This document shows, piece by piece, positions 1 through 9,684 of a stretch of DNA of 64,000 bases. Where the stretch lies: the NCBI RefSeq assembly GCF_030053775.1, contig NZ_CP125669.1:1049962-1113961 (forward strand). Reading direction: 5' to 3'. The notes below the pieces were generated by a model. That model was not told the DNA's origin. It searched no databases and saw only the letters and a list, made by a program, of their open reading frames with translations. This DNA comes from Acinetobacter corruptisaponis. GTDB taxonomy: Bacteria; Pseudomonadota; Gammaproteobacteria; Pseudomonadales; Moraxellaceae. Both the position numbers and the translations under genes were made by a program. Position 1 is the first letter of the stretch, and the number at the start of each line of letters is the position of its first letter.

Positions 1-316
1 TACCAAAATCGAATGTTAAATAGCCCTTGATCATGAGCCAGAAGCGTTCATAGGCAGGACGGTCAAAGCCATATTGTGCTTTAATTTTATCAATCATTTC
101 AGGACTAAGACCACGCGCACCCTGATATTGCGCCAAGTTGCTTAGGCTAGATGAAGTGCTTGTTCCTGTACCTAAACCCTGTGCATTTTGTATCTGTTGA
201 ATGGCCTGTTCGACAGGCCCACCTGGCGCAATTTGGACAATAATAAAGTTAATCAACACAATGAAAAATAATGTCGGAATCATCAATAACATTCTTTTCA
301 GAATATAGTGCGACAT
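1..316 (-). CDS. ABC transporter permease, N-terminal part (YejB-like), cut by window edge
   Basis: Inner-membrane permease of an oligopeptide-type ABC importer. Only about the first 105 codons are inside the window. The start ATG is at 314-316. The protein begins with a positively charged MSHYILKR, a hydrophobic first membrane segment, then an APGGPVEQ motif typical of the YejB/DppB family just after the first helix. It lies 20 bp downstream of the solute-binding protein gene on the same strand, as expected for an operon in which the binding protein comes first. The family call is from the N-terminal signature and neighbour; the substrate is not visible. Confidence 0.8.
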   Translation of the reverse strand, partial: MSHYILKRMLLMIPTLFFIVLINFIIVQIAPGGPVEQAIQQIQNAQGLGTGTSTSSSLSNLAQYQGARGLSPEMIDKIKAQYGFDRPAYERFWLMIKGYLTFDFG

Positions 317-336
317 TTAAATATCCTTGATTATTT

Positions 337-2181
337 TCATTGGTGTTTTTGGAACGATTGATTTAGTTTGCTGGCTTTATCTGCATCCACCCACCAATAT
401 TCCCAACCCACTGAAAGTTTTGGTTTGATCGTAGGCTGCTGATAGATATCCCAATAGGCAAACCAGCGTTCAGGCTTGCCATAAGTCAGGATTTGATAAT
501 AGCCTGCCCGTAATAAACGGTCCAGCACATGGGTATAGCGCACCACTTCATCACGGCGTTTGGCAGCCACAATCTTGTCAATCATTTGATCAATTGCAGG
601 ATTTTTAATCCCTGAATAATTATAGTTATTCGACTCATCTGCGGCAGCACTGCTCCAAAACTGTGCCTGCTCTTTCCCTGGAGTCAGCGTTTGTGGCATT
701 TTCATCACCATCATATCGAAATCCTGATGGCGAATCCGTTCCATATATTGTGGAACATCGACTTGTCGCAGATTAACCTGAATCCCTAAACGATTCAAAT
801 TACGTACAAATGGCATCAACTCACGTTGTGGATTTTCCTGCTGCATTAACAGTTCAATTTGAATCAGTTTGCCCTGCCGATCATATAACTTGCCATTACG
901 AATCACATAGCCCGCATCTTTTAGGATTTTTTGAGCGATGAGTAAATTCTGACGGTTAAAACCACTGCCATCTGATACGGGATAACGCCAATCGACCAAA
1001 ACTCCTTGTTGCATCGCAGGATCAAGCTGTTTCAAAAAAGGCTGAATAATGTTTAATTCTGCTGCACTTGGCTTACCTGTTGCAGCCAAATCGGTATTAT
1101 CAAAATAGCTTTGTAATCTTCGATTTTGATTAAAAAATAATGCTTTATTTTGCCACTCAAAATCATAGGCATAAGTTAAAGCTTTGCGCAGATGAATATC
1201 ATTGAGCGGTGAACGGCGAATATTAAATACCAGACTTTGAATATCCAATGGTGTACCTAAACGAGCTTTATACTTTTTGATCCAGCCCGATTGCATCGCT
1301 GGAAAATTGTAAGCGGTCATCCAGTTACGGATATTTTTTTCTTCGTATAAATAAAATTGTCGGGATTTAAAACCCTCAAAACTGACCTCTAAATTACGGT
1401 AATAGACATATTTCAGCAGATCAAAATTATAACGCCCTTTATTGACAGGCAAGTCTTTAGCCCAATAATTCGGACTGCGTTTATAGGTTATACTCCGCCC
1501 TGCATCAATACGCTCCAGCATATAAGGTCCAGACCCTACAATCGGCTGCAAAGTAATACGGGTAAAATCCTTATTGCTCCAGTCCTGTTTAGAATAGATC
1601 GGTAGGCTTGCCACAATCAGCGGCATTTCCACATTATTCCTGGATTTAAAAATAAATTTAACCTGATACCTGGAAATGACTTCTGTTTTTGCCAAATCGG
1701 ACAAATACATTTGAAAACCCAGATTTGCTTTGGTCTGGTAGGTATCAAAAGTAAATTTGACATCATCTGCGGTGACAGGCTGACCATTATTAAAACGGGC
1801 TTTAGGATTTAAATGGAAAATTATAAATCTTATATCATCAGGATCATAACTGACTTTTTCGGCCAATAAAGGATACATCACCCGTGGCTCATCCAAAGAT
1901 CGATCCATCAAGGTATCAAACAGATAATTTACGCCCTCGGTGGCACTACCCTTACCATTCATACTATTTAAATTGTCAAACGTTCCCAGACTGGACTGGC
2001 TAAGCACTCCACCTTTCTGTGCATTTGGATTGGCATAAGGCATGACATTTAAATTTGCATACTTTGGAGTCACATGCATAGCCAAATAAGGTGTGGTTTG
2101 GACTGCCGCAAATGAAAGCTGAACAAAAAAGCTTAGTCCATACAATAGACTAAGCCTCTTGGTAACAAGCAATGCAATCAT
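337..2181 (-). CDS. Extracellular solute-binding protein family 5 (YejA-like)
   Basis: Periplasmic binding protein of an oligopeptide ABC importer, 614 aa. An N-terminal signal peptide (charged MIALLVTKR start, hydrophobic core, cut near AAVQ) is followed by the family 5 fold: the FDNLNSM and EGVNYLFDTLM region, the LNPKARFNNGQPVTADDVKFTFD block that identifies SBP_bac_5, and a late region with TYGKPERWFAYWDIY that resembles YejA-type proteins. It is followed after 20 bp by a permease gene. Length fits the YejA branch (about 600 aa). The ligand is likely peptide, by inference from the family. Confidence 0.85.
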   Translation of the reverse strand: MIALLVTKRLSLLYGLSFFVQLSFAAVQTTPYLAMHVTPKYANLNVMPYANPNAQKGGVLSQSSLGTFDNLNSMNGKGSATEGVNYLFDTLMDRSLDEPRVMYPLLAEKVSYDPDDIRFIIFHLNPKARFNNGQPVTADDVKFTFDTYQTKANLGFQMYLSDLAKTEVISRYQVKFIFKSRNNVEMPLIVASLPIYSKQDWSNKDFTRITLQPIVGSGPYMLERIDAGRSITYKRSPNYWAKDLPVNKGRYNFDLLKYVYYRNLEVSFEGFKSRQFYLYEEKNIRNWMTAYNFPAMQSGWIKKYKARLGTPLDIQSLVFNIRRSPLNDIHLRKALTYAYDFEWQNKALFFNQNRRLQSYFDNTDLAATGKPSAAELNIIQPFLKQLDPAMQQGVLVDWRYPVSDGSGFNRQNLLIAQKILKDAGYVIRNGKLYDRQGKLIQIELLMQQENPQRELMPFVRNLNRLGIQVNLRQVDVPQYMERIRHQDFDMMVMKMPQTLTPGKEQAQFWSSAAADESNNYNYSGIKNPAIDQMIDKIVAAKRRDEVVRYTHVLDRLLRAGYYQILTYGKPERWFAYWDIYQQPTIKPKLSVGWEYWWVDADKASKLNQSFQKHQ

Positions 2182-2187
2182 GCGTAA

Positions 2188-5100
2188 TTACAGGTTCGGG
2201 ACTTTAATCACATCACCAATACGCAGTTGAGTTTTCGGGGTTAGGTCATTCATCTCAGCCAGTGCATTAATTTCCATGCCATACTTACTCGCCAAGCCAA
2301 TTAAGGTATCACCACGTTTTACCTTGTACTCTGTCACCGTCTTTGGAATGGATATATTCTGACCACGTTGCAGGCTAGTATTGGCTTTCAAGTCATTCAA
2401 CTCTGCCAGTTCACGCCCAGACATGCCCAAACGGCTGGCAATGCTGTTCAGTGACTCACCTGCTTTCACTGTATATTTTTCGGTGTTCTTGCTTGATACT
2501 GCCTTGGTGTTGGCACTATTTTTACTGTTATCCGCTTTGGCAGATTCAGTTTTCGGTAAATCACCTGTCAGTTTCAGTTTTTGTCCAATACGAACGTTAC
2601 TGTCACGAGACAAGTTGTTTAAGGCAGCAACATCTTCAAGCTGTAAAGCATAGCGGTTTGCGATACCACTTAAGGTATCTCCAGACTTCACTGTGTAAAT
2701 ATCTGGTACAGTGTCCTCTTTTGCTTTGATGTTACTACTATTGGCTTTAGTCGGCACATCACCTGTCAGTTTTAAACGCTGTCCTATCATTACGCCAGAT
2801 GTACGCTCCAAATCATTTAACTCAGCAAGCTCACTCAATTGCAAATTATATTTATTCGCAATGGCTATCAAACTGTCGCCCGACTGAACCACATATTGTT
2901 CAGGAATGGTTGAACCTGCTGGAATCTTGATGGTCTGCCCTAAACGAACCCCACTATTGGATTTCAGCTTATTTAACTCAGCCAACTCATTCAGGGTGAT
3001 TTTTGATTTTGATGCAATACTGGATAAGGTATCACCACGTTGAACCGTGTAGTTCTCTGTCTTGTAGCTGGTTGATGCGGTTACATTTTCATACTTAACC
3101 GCATTTTTAGGCTCGACAGCCTCCTCAGTTTGTGACACCTCATGCAGGGGCACATTAATTTTTTGCCCCACCAACAAGCTGCTACCCGATGTCAGTCCTA
3201 GCGTTAAATCAGCCAGTTCCTGATTCGACAAGGCATAACGGTCCGCAATCAGTTTGAGATATTCACCACGTTTCACCGTATAGGACTTGGTCGCCACTTT
3301 TTGAGCTGTGGATGTCTTTGTCTCTGGCACACGTACTGTTTGTTGAGGGTTACGCGTATTGGTTTTAGGCTCAACCAATGTGAGTTTTTGCCCTACAAAC
3401 AAGCCGTCCGTTACAGAGAGATTATTATAGTCAGCCAATTGTTTGAGGCTTAGATCAAAACGCGCCGCCAAATTGGTCAGGCTATCCCCTGACTGCACCA
3501 CATAACTTTCTGGCTTGCTTTCCATTGCCTTGGAGGTGTCAGCTTGTGGTTTTGCATCATAGAGATACAGGCTTGCCCCGACAAACAGTGTCCCTGTTGG
3601 ATCAATCTGGTTCCATTTGGCAATGTCACGCCAGTTCACCCCATTCTTTTGGGCAATTGAGGCCAGCGTATCGCCAGGCTGAACGGTATAGGTACTGCGT
3701 TTGCCTTTTGGCGCGACCACAACAACATCGGTATCGGTCTTGATGTAGGGCTTGCCCTGATTGCGTCTGGCATCATCACTATTGGCAATTTCTGGGCTTT
3801 CAGCCAAGGTTTTTGGATAAGCAAAGCCCTTGCTGACTTCCTGACCTTTCTGATCGGCAACCGATTGGCTGGTCTGAATGGCGGTCAGCTTAATCTTGCC
3901 ATCAAATGGATCAACAATTTCTGTTCCCTGTGGGGCAATGGCCTTAATTTCAGCAACCACCTGATCTTTTTCAGCCTGTGTTGCCTGCGGTTCCAGAACT
4001 TGTGTTATCGTCTTCTTCTCACCCTCCTGCTTTACAGCAGCAACAATCTGCTCGCGCTCCTGCATTGAAATTGGTGGTTCAATTCTGACAGGCTTAACAT
4101 TTGGTGCTGGTGTAATCGCCACAGGAATACGTGGTGCGCTTGGTACATCCGCAGCAGCAGCAAAAGAAGCCAAAGCGTTTGAACCTACAGGAGTGGTAAT
4201 TCTGGTCGGCGTTTTTGTTGTTGTGGTAACGGGTACAGTATTGGTCTTCGTGGTTAATGGTGGCGGTGGTGTAGTGGATGGCTTAACAATTTGCCCCACA
4301 TTACTTGTAGTTGAGGTGGTTGTACGTACTGTGGTTGAGCTGGTCAATGGGTTCATTACAGGTGGCGGCGCACTACTTGCCCAGAATCCACCAGAACCTG
4401 CCTTGCCAGAACGTAATTTTGCATCAATTGATGGACTTAAATCCGCAGGAATCAAGATGCGCATTGGACTCATCGGGTCAACCATCTCACCACGGTAGGC
4501 TGGGTTCAATGTATACAGTTCAGCACGGCTTAATCCCGTGATCGAGGCAATCTGGTTTAACTCAAGCGGTGCAGATAAAGCAACTTCACGAAAGTGAGGT
4601 CGGTTGGCAATTGGAGGCAATGCCACACCATAAGCGCTAGGGTTTTTAATAATTTGTGCAACTGCCAGAAAACGGGGAACATAGTTCATGGTTTCCTGTG
4701 GCAATTTCAAGGACCAGTAGTCGGTCGGCAAGCCTGCCGCCTTATTACGGTTAATGGCCTGCTGGATACGTCCTGGCCCTGCGTTATAGGCAGCCAGTGC
4801 CAGTTCCCATGAACCAAATTGATTATATAAGCTGCCTAAAAACTCATAAGCGGCACGCGTGGACTCGACCACATCACGGCGGCCATCATATAAACTGGTT
4901 TGCTGCAAACCGTAGATACGCCCCGTACTTGGAATAAATTGCCATAAACCCGCTGCTGCCGCACTACTGGTTGCCGCGGGATCATAAGAGCTTTCAATCA
5001 CGGGTAAAAGTGCCAATTCAGTCGGCATACCACGGCGTTCAGCCTCTTTTACAGTGTGGTATAAATAACGGCTGGCACGCGCACTTAAACGGTCCAGATA

Positions 5101-5457
5101 AGGTTGACGGGAAATAAACCAGCTACGCTGCGCCTCGATACGCGAGTCCCAGTGATTCAGGTCCATCTTGAAGCCCACAGTCATCCGTTTCCAGACATCA
5201 CCGTGTTTCAAAACCAAAAGACGGTCGCCCTCCACCGCACGCATATCGGTTGCGGAAAGCAGGTCTTCTAGGGAATCCAGACTACTTGCATCCAAAAAGC
5301 CTGAACCCACTTGTTTTGAAGATGAAACCTTGCTTGTCTGAGGGGTGGATGAACAACCTGCGGTAATTCCCAACGCGGCTAGAGCGGAAGTGAGTACAGT
5401 GATTTTGAATAATGATGTTGCAGATGTTTGCCACACCAATGTGCTCGATTTATACAT
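2188..5457 (-). CDS. mltD: Membrane-bound lytic murein transglycosylase D with eight LysM repeats
   Basis: Cleaves peptidoglycan glycan strands from the outer membrane. 1089 aa, about twice the length of E. coli MltD. A lipoprotein signal ends at the lipobox ITAGC (Cys about residue 34). The SLT domain is clear: ALLPVIESSYDP with the catalytic Glu, then AAGLWQFIPSTG and ALAAYNAGPGRI. A Thr/Pro-rich linker (about residues 365-460) leads to eight LysM modules, each with a Y-x-V-x-x-GD/E-x-L start and a V/LGQ-x-I end, between about residue 590 and the C-terminus. Members usually have two to four LysM units. It ends 6 bp before the neighbouring binding-protein start; shared transcription is possible but not shown. 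Confidence 0.93.
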   Translation of the reverse strand: MYKSSTLVWQTSATSLFKITVLTSALAALGITAGCSSTPQTSKVSSSKQVGSGFLDASSLDSLEDLLSATDMRAVEGDRLLVLKHGDVWKRMTVGFKMDLNHWDSRIEAQRSWFISRQPYLDRLSARASRYLYHTVKEAERRGMPTELALLPVIESSYDPAATSSAAAAGLWQFIPSTGRIYGLQQTSLYDGRRDVVESTRAAYEFLGSLYNQFGSWELALAAYNAGPGRIQQAINRNKAAGLPTDYWSLKLPQETMNYVPRFLAVAQIIKNPSAYGVALPPIANRPHFREVALSAPLELNQIASITGLSRAELYTLNPAYRGEMVDPMSPMRILIPADLSPSIDAKLRSGKAGSGGFWASSAPPPVMNPLTSSTTVRTTTSTTSNVGQIVKPSTTPPPPLTTKTNTVPVTTTTKTPTRITTPVGSNALASFAAAADVPSAPRIPVAITPAPNVKPVRIEPPISMQEREQIVAAVKQEGEKKTITQVLEPQATQAEKDQVVAEIKAIAPQGTEIVDPFDGKIKLTAIQTSQSVADQKGQEVSKGFAYPKTLAESPEIANSDDARRNQGKPYIKTDTDVVVVAPKGKRSTYTVQPGDTLASIAQKNGVNWRDIAKWNQIDPTGTLFVGASLYLYDAKPQADTSKAMESKPESYVVQSGDSLTNLAARFDLSLKQLADYNNLSVTDGLFVGQKLTLVEPKTNTRNPQQTVRVPETKTSTAQKVATKSYTVKRGEYLKLIADRYALSNQELADLTLGLTSGSSLLVGQKINVPLHEVSQTEEAVEPKNAVKYENVTASTSYKTENYTVQRGDTLSSIASKSKITLNELAELNKLKSNSGVRLGQTIKIPAGSTIPEQYVVQSGDSLIAIANKYNLQLSELAELNDLERTSGVMIGQRLKLTGDVPTKANSSNIKAKEDTVPDIYTVKSGDTLSGIANRYALQLEDVAALNNLSRDSNVRIGQKLKLTGDLPKTESAKADNSKNSANTKAVSSKNTEKYTVKAGESLNSIASRLGMSGRELAELNDLKANTSLQRGQNISIPKTVTEYKVKRGDTLIGLASKYGMEINALAEMNDLTPKTQLRIGDVIKVPNL

Positions 5458-5777
5458 AAAAACTTCCAGTCAACTCACGCTAGTTCTTTTTCAGTTAGCC
5501 ATTGTAGTAAAGCATGTCGCTTAGACAAGGCAATAATTTAGCGTGATTTGCATGGAAATGTTACAAGAAATTAAAAAATATGTATTTTGTAACGTTCAGG
5601 GCAAGAATTTCACCTTACAATACAAGAAATAGGATGGAAATGCTAAAATTCTCCATCCATACGGGCAAAACCATCGTGTTGTTCCAATTTCTCAAGCTCA
5701 CAGCAGAATATTGATCTAATCCATTTTAGATGCAAATGCTGGAAACTTTTTATTCGATTTATGATTTAGGTTCAGAT
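5458..5777. other. Divergent intergenic region mltD / rnhA-dnaQ
   Basis: About 320 bases without a convincing gene. It must hold the promoters for mltD (leftward) and the RNase HI-DnaQ gene (rightward), but I could not pick a -35/-10 pair with confidence. An in-frame ATG at 5730 gives a 16-residue N-terminal extension of the rightward gene that does not look like RNase HI sequence. No terminator or RNA gene is apparent. Confidence 0.4.
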
Positions 5778-7136
5778 ATGTCACAAACAATCACGCTCTA
5801 TGTTGATGGCGCATGCAAGGGTAACCCAGGCTTAGGCGGCTGGGGTGCATACATCATTACTGAACAGGGTGAACACAAGCTGTGTGGTGGCGAACCAGAA
5901 ACAACCAACAACCGCATGGAACTGACTGCTGCCATTGAGGGAATTGCCTTTTGCCCGACTGATGCACGCCTGATCATCTGGACAGACTCCAATTATGTCA
6001 AGCAAGGCATCACTGAATGGATTCATAGCTGGAAAAAGAAGAACTGGAAAGATGTCAAAAATCCAGACCTCTGGCAAAAACTTGATGCAACCTGTGTCAA
6101 CCGTGAGATTGAGTGGAACTGGATCAAGGGTCATGCAGGTCATGCTGGCAATGAGATGGCGGATCAACTGGCCAATCTGGGTGCGGAACAGACTGCCAAG
6201 CAACTAAAATCCACAACACAGGCTAACGCTGATACAAAAAAGCCTGAACCAGACTGGCTTCTGGATGACCCTTTTGGTTTGGATATGATGGCGGATCAGG
6301 ATGAAACCGTGGAAGAACTTGAAATAGAAATAAATGTTCAGGACAACATGGCTGAAACAGAGATATTGCCCGACTCCTCAGTAACACCAACAGGCAGCCT
6401 ACATCCACAGATTGTTGTGACTGAAGCCAAGTTAAGTCTTCAGGGTCCGCGCCAGCTGATTCTGGATACCGAAACCACAGGTTTTTATTATCAGGATGGC
6501 GACCGCATTATTGAGGTGGGCGCGATTGAAATGATCAACCGCAAACTGACGGGCAGCTCGATTCATATTTATATCAATCCTGAAAAACCTGTCGGTGACT
6601 CAGAGGCCATCCACGGCATCACCGACGATTTTCTACAAGACAAGCCCAAATATGCAGAAATTGCCGATACGCTATTTGCCTACTTAAAAGGTGCCGAGAT
6701 CATTGCACACAATGCAACGTTCGATATGAACTTCCTCGACATGGAGTTCAAGCGTGTTGGCCTGCCCTTACTTTCCGACGTGTGTGAAGTGACCGACACA
6801 TTGGCACTGGCAAAAAATAAGCATCCTGGCCAAAAGAATTCTTTGGATGCCTTGGTGAGGCGTTACGAAATTCCTGCGCGGGACCGTACTTTTCACGGTG
6901 CGTTACTGGATGCCGAGATTCTGGCCGATGTCTACCTTGCCATGACGGGTGGACAGGTTTCCTTTGATATGGATGCCCTGTCACAAACGGAACAAAGTCA
7001 AAATAAAACCACCCGTCAACGTGTCCAGATTGAGCTTCCTGTCATTTATGCATCAGGTGATGAATTGGCCCAACATGAGACATGGGTCAAACAATTTGAA
7101 CAGAAACATGGAAAGCCTTGCTTTTTTGCAAAATAA
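5778..7136 (+). CDS. dnaQ: RNase HI - DNA polymerase III epsilon (DnaQ) fusion protein
   Basis: Bifunctional protein: N-terminal RNase HI (removes RNA from RNA-DNA hybrids) and C-terminal 3'-5' proofreading exonuclease of DNA polymerase III. RNase HI motifs: YVDGACKGNPG (first Asp), NNRMELTAAIEG (Glu), TDSNYV (Asp), and the basic-protrusion/handle region ending WIKGHAGHAGNEMAD. An acidic, probably disordered linker of about 60 residues follows. The DnaQ part shows DEDDh motifs: ILDTETTG, HGITDDF, AHNATFDMNFLD and HGALLDAE. Start chosen at ATG 5778 because RNase HI homology begins there; ATG 5730 is an alternative. In E. coli rnhA and dnaQ are adjacent divergent genes; a fused gene is known from Acinetobacter. 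Confidence 0.92.
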   Translation: MSQTITLYVDGACKGNPGLGGWGAYIITEQGEHKLCGGEPETTNNRMELTAAIEGIAFCPTDARLIIWTDSNYVKQGITEWIHSWKKKNWKDVKNPDLWQKLDATCVNREIEWNWIKGHAGHAGNEMADQLANLGAEQTAKQLKSTTQANADTKKPEPDWLLDDPFGLDMMADQDETVEELEIEINVQDNMAETEILPDSSVTPTGSLHPQIVVTEAKLSLQGPRQLILDTETTGFYYQDGDRIIEVGAIEMINRKLTGSSIHIYINPEKPVGDSEAIHGITDDFLQDKPKYAEIADTLFAYLKGAEIIAHNATFDMNFLDMEFKRVGLPLLSDVCEVTDTLALAKNKHPGQKNSLDALVRRYEIPARDRTFHGALLDAEILADVYLAMTGGQVSFDMDALSQTEQSQNKTTRQRVQIELPVIYASGDELAQHETWVKQFEQKHGKPCFFAK

Positions 7137-7264
7137 ATTTGCTGATCAATGTTATTTTTTGTATTTCAAGCTTTCAAAGTTACGCTATATTAGCCTATAG
7201 AAGATTTAAACCTCCTGTTGCGGGAGGTTCATGGATATAACAACTCAGGAAAGGTGTAGGTCAT

Positions 7265-8911
7265 ATGTCTTACCAAACCTCGATTCATTTCGACCCAACG
7301 GCATTACTAATAATAAAAAATGAAATCGACAATTCGATTAAATTGGTGGAGACAGCAGTTAATACGCTTGCTGAAGAACAAGCCTTACCTTTTGGTATTG
7401 ATGACGCACTCAATCAGTTTGAGCAATGCACACAGGTGCTTGCCCTGATTGATATGCCGCATTTGTCACAGATCACCCAGTATTCAGCTGAGTTGATGCG
7501 CAAGATCATGGCTCAACCGCAGCAAATCAAGACCAGTGATGTGGTTGCCCTCAGTGAAGGCACCACCATGCTGAAGCGCTATATTGAGTTTATCTGCCTG
7601 CGTGAAGTCAAGGTACCCCAGTTCCTGCTTGATACCCTGAACCGTTTGGAAAAAGCGCTGGGCAAACCAATCACCAAAGAAGGCCAGACCATTCAGCCTT
7701 TGCTGGACTGCATCACACCAAACTTTAATCTGCCACAGGCGCCAAGTCTGGAACAATCCCAATATATTCACCAGCTTTACAAGCTATGCCTGAACAAACT
7801 GATCAAACAGGCGGAAACGCCACTGGACTTACAGGGCATCAAACTTGTTGGTGTCTACCTTGCGGGCATGGCTTCAAATCTTCCAAGTCAGCAATACTGG
7901 CAACTGGTCAATGTTGGTTTAAGCCATATTGAAGAACTGCTGATCACCGAAGCGCGTTTACGCACCCTGATTCAGGTTGAAACCAATATTGGTAAATTCC
8001 TGGCACAGCAGTCTGCCTACCAAAGCAACCTGAGCGATCTTGCAGATATTCTAAGCATCTGCATTAGTCAGGAAGATGATGTTTCCCAGCATATCCGTGA
8101 ACAGCTCAACATTGGCGATGAGTTATTAAGCGATACCCAGTTGCAGGTGCTCAGCCGTCATTTGTATGGCCCTGACTATGAAACCATTCATACCATCAGC
8201 CAGTTGATGACCAATGAAATGGCACAGATTCGTAATGAAATTGAATACAATCATCAAAATATGTCAACTGAGAAAACTCAGGAGCTACAACTGAAGCTGA
8301 ACCAGCTTGCGAATGTGTTCAAGGTGCTTAACCTGAATGAGGCGGCAAAAGAGCTGATCCAGCAGGCTGAAAAACTCAGTCAATCCAATACACTAACGGA
8401 TGTGGCTTCAGTACAGCAGTTGATGAACAGTATTTTAGCGTCGATGAACTCAATCGGCATTTTGGAACGTAACTACACCTCCAGCCGTTTGCAGTTGCGT
8501 GTCAACAACATGCATATCTCACTAGACCGTTTAGATGAAGCACATAAGGCGTTGTTGACTGAGACAAAAACACTGATTGAGACACTGACCCAAACCCTAA
8601 GCCTGTATGTTCAGGATCCAGCCGCACATAGCCTGGAGGCATTGCCAGAGTATCTTAAGGAGTTATCAGGTGCTGCCCTGTTCCTTGGCAGTTCTGCTCA
8701 ACAGACAGCATTGTTGACTGCGGCGAACTTTGCCCAGAATCGCTTAAACCAGAATCTGGCTTTGGACGCAGAGCAGGTGAACTGCATTTTAAATGTGGTT
8801 GCAGGTCTGGATTTACTGGTGGATAACCTTAAGAATAAACAACCCGTATTGCAATCCATGTTTGATGTGGCATTATCAAGCAGTCAGCAATTACAAAGCA
8901 TCGCCGCATAA
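7265..8911 (+). CDS. ChpA N-terminal (Hpt-like) domain protein, no kinase domain
   Basis: 548-aa, almost entirely helical cytoplasmic protein without signal or membrane segment. The first 140 residues resemble the ChpA/PilL N-terminal domain: an IKNEIDNSIKLVETAV helix, then a region around LIDMPHLSQITQYSAELMRKI, then LKRYIEFICLREVKVPQFLLDTLNRLEKALG. The rest consists of further four-helix-like blocks with many Gln and Leu, but no His-kinase, CheW or receiver domain is visible. It overlaps nudC by one base (TAATG), so the two are translationally coupled. Role inferred only: a scaffold or phosphorelay-like protein related to twitching-motility signalling. Function not established. Confidence 0.6.
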   Translation: MSYQTSIHFDPTALLIIKNEIDNSIKLVETAVNTLAEEQALPFGIDDALNQFEQCTQVLALIDMPHLSQITQYSAELMRKIMAQPQQIKTSDVVALSEGTTMLKRYIEFICLREVKVPQFLLDTLNRLEKALGKPITKEGQTIQPLLDCITPNFNLPQAPSLEQSQYIHQLYKLCLNKLIKQAETPLDLQGIKLVGVYLAGMASNLPSQQYWQLVNVGLSHIEELLITEARLRTLIQVETNIGKFLAQQSAYQSNLSDLADILSICISQEDDVSQHIREQLNIGDELLSDTQLQVLSRHLYGPDYETIHTISQLMTNEMAQIRNEIEYNHQNMSTEKTQELQLKLNQLANVFKVLNLNEAAKELIQQAEKLSQSNTLTDVASVQQLMNSILASMNSIGILERNYTSSRLQLRVNNMHISLDRLDEAHKALLTETKTLIETLTQTLSLYVQDPAAHSLEALPEYLKELSGAALFLGSSAQQTALLTAANFAQNRLNQNLALDAEQVNCILNVVAGLDLLVDNLKNKQPVLQSMFDVALSSSQQLQSIAA

Positions 8912-9666
8912 TGACTCAGCTCTCACTTGCTTATATTTTTCAGCACCAGAAACTGTTAGTTGATGAAAACCTGCAACTGCCAAAGGTTGAAAAGTTAGCA
9001 AGTGACCTCCCCATCCATCACAATGATCATGTCATTGCACGTGATCTGCTTGAACATGAATCCGTTCCCGATGGCTATCAACTGATTCCCATTCGGGAAC
9101 TGATCCAGTTATGGTCCACAACAGAATTTCTACAGGCCAGCCGTGCGGTGCAACTGCTTGAGTGGCGGCGTAACCATAAATTCTGTAGCCACTGTGGACA
9201 TGCCACGGAAATCCATCCCAAAGAATATGCTATGGTTTGCCCTGCCTGTGGCTATCATCAATACCCACGTGTGCAGCCCTGTGTCATTACCATTATCACC
9301 AAAGGCAATGATGAAGTATTGCTGGCAAAATCAGCGCATAAGCATTATGGCAATATGTATGGATTGATTGCAGGATTTGTTGAGGTTGGTGAAACACTGG
9401 AGGAGGCGGTGCAACGGGAAGCGTTTGAGGAAGTCGGTGTCAAGCTTAAAAATATCCGCTATATGTCAAGTCAGCCGTGGCCATTTCCAAGCAACCTGAT
9501 GATTGCCTTTCATGCAGAATATGATTCAGGTGACATTCAGCTCCAGCTTGAAGAAATTAGTGACGCACAATTCTTTAAGTTTGACCAACTGCCTGAAATT
9601 CCATTTAAGGGCAGTATTGCCCACAGTATGATCATGCAGGTCATAGAAAGTAAAAAAGCATCCTAA
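8911..9666 (+). CDS. nudC: NAD(+) diphosphatase / NADH pyrophosphatase NudC
   Basis: Hydrolyses NAD(H) to NMN(H) and AMP and removes NAD caps from RNA in this family. 251 aa. A four-cysteine zinc ribbon is seen as CSHCGH then CPACGYHQYPR about residues 91-115, and the Nudix box as GFVEVGETLEEAV followed by REAFEEVGV, matching GX5EX7REUXEEXGU. The NudC-specific SQPWPFPSNLM motif follows the box. Start ATG overlaps the upstream stop by one base. The coding end runs into an intrinsic terminator. Confidence 0.95.
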   Translation: MTQLSLAYIFQHQKLLVDENLQLPKVEKLASDLPIHHNDHVIARDLLEHESVPDGYQLIPIRELIQLWSTTEFLQASRAVQLLEWRRNHKFCSHCGHATEIHPKEYAMVCPACGYHQYPRVQPCVITIITKGNDEVLLAKSAHKHYGNMYGLIAGFVEVGETLEEAVQREAFEEVGVKLKNIRYMSSQPWPFPSNLMIAFHAEYDSGDIQLQLEEISDAQFFKFDQLPEIPFKGSIAHSMIMQVIESKKAS

Positions 9667-9680
9667 AAGATGCTTTTTTA
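9652..9680 (+). terminator. Intrinsic terminator after nudC
   Basis: Hairpin aaaaagcatc / gatgcttttt with a 6-nt loop followed by T residues. The nudC stop codon lies in the hairpin. Being A/T flanked on both sides, it may also terminate the convergent hydrolase gene. Confidence 0.8.
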
Positions 9681-9684
9681 GTCT

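Noticed and set aside
4193..4541. Plus-strand ORFs opposite the MltD linker
   Set aside because: They are antisense to the Thr/Pro/Val-rich linker of a clear gene; composition explains the open frames.
5832..6203. Minus-strand 123-codon ORF in the RNase HI region
   Set aside because: Fully antisense to conserved RNase HI motifs; no ribosome site or family.
7209..7229. Hairpin aacctcc / ggaggtt before the ChpA-N-like gene as a terminator
   Set aside because: No T tract follows on either strand; at most a leader structure.
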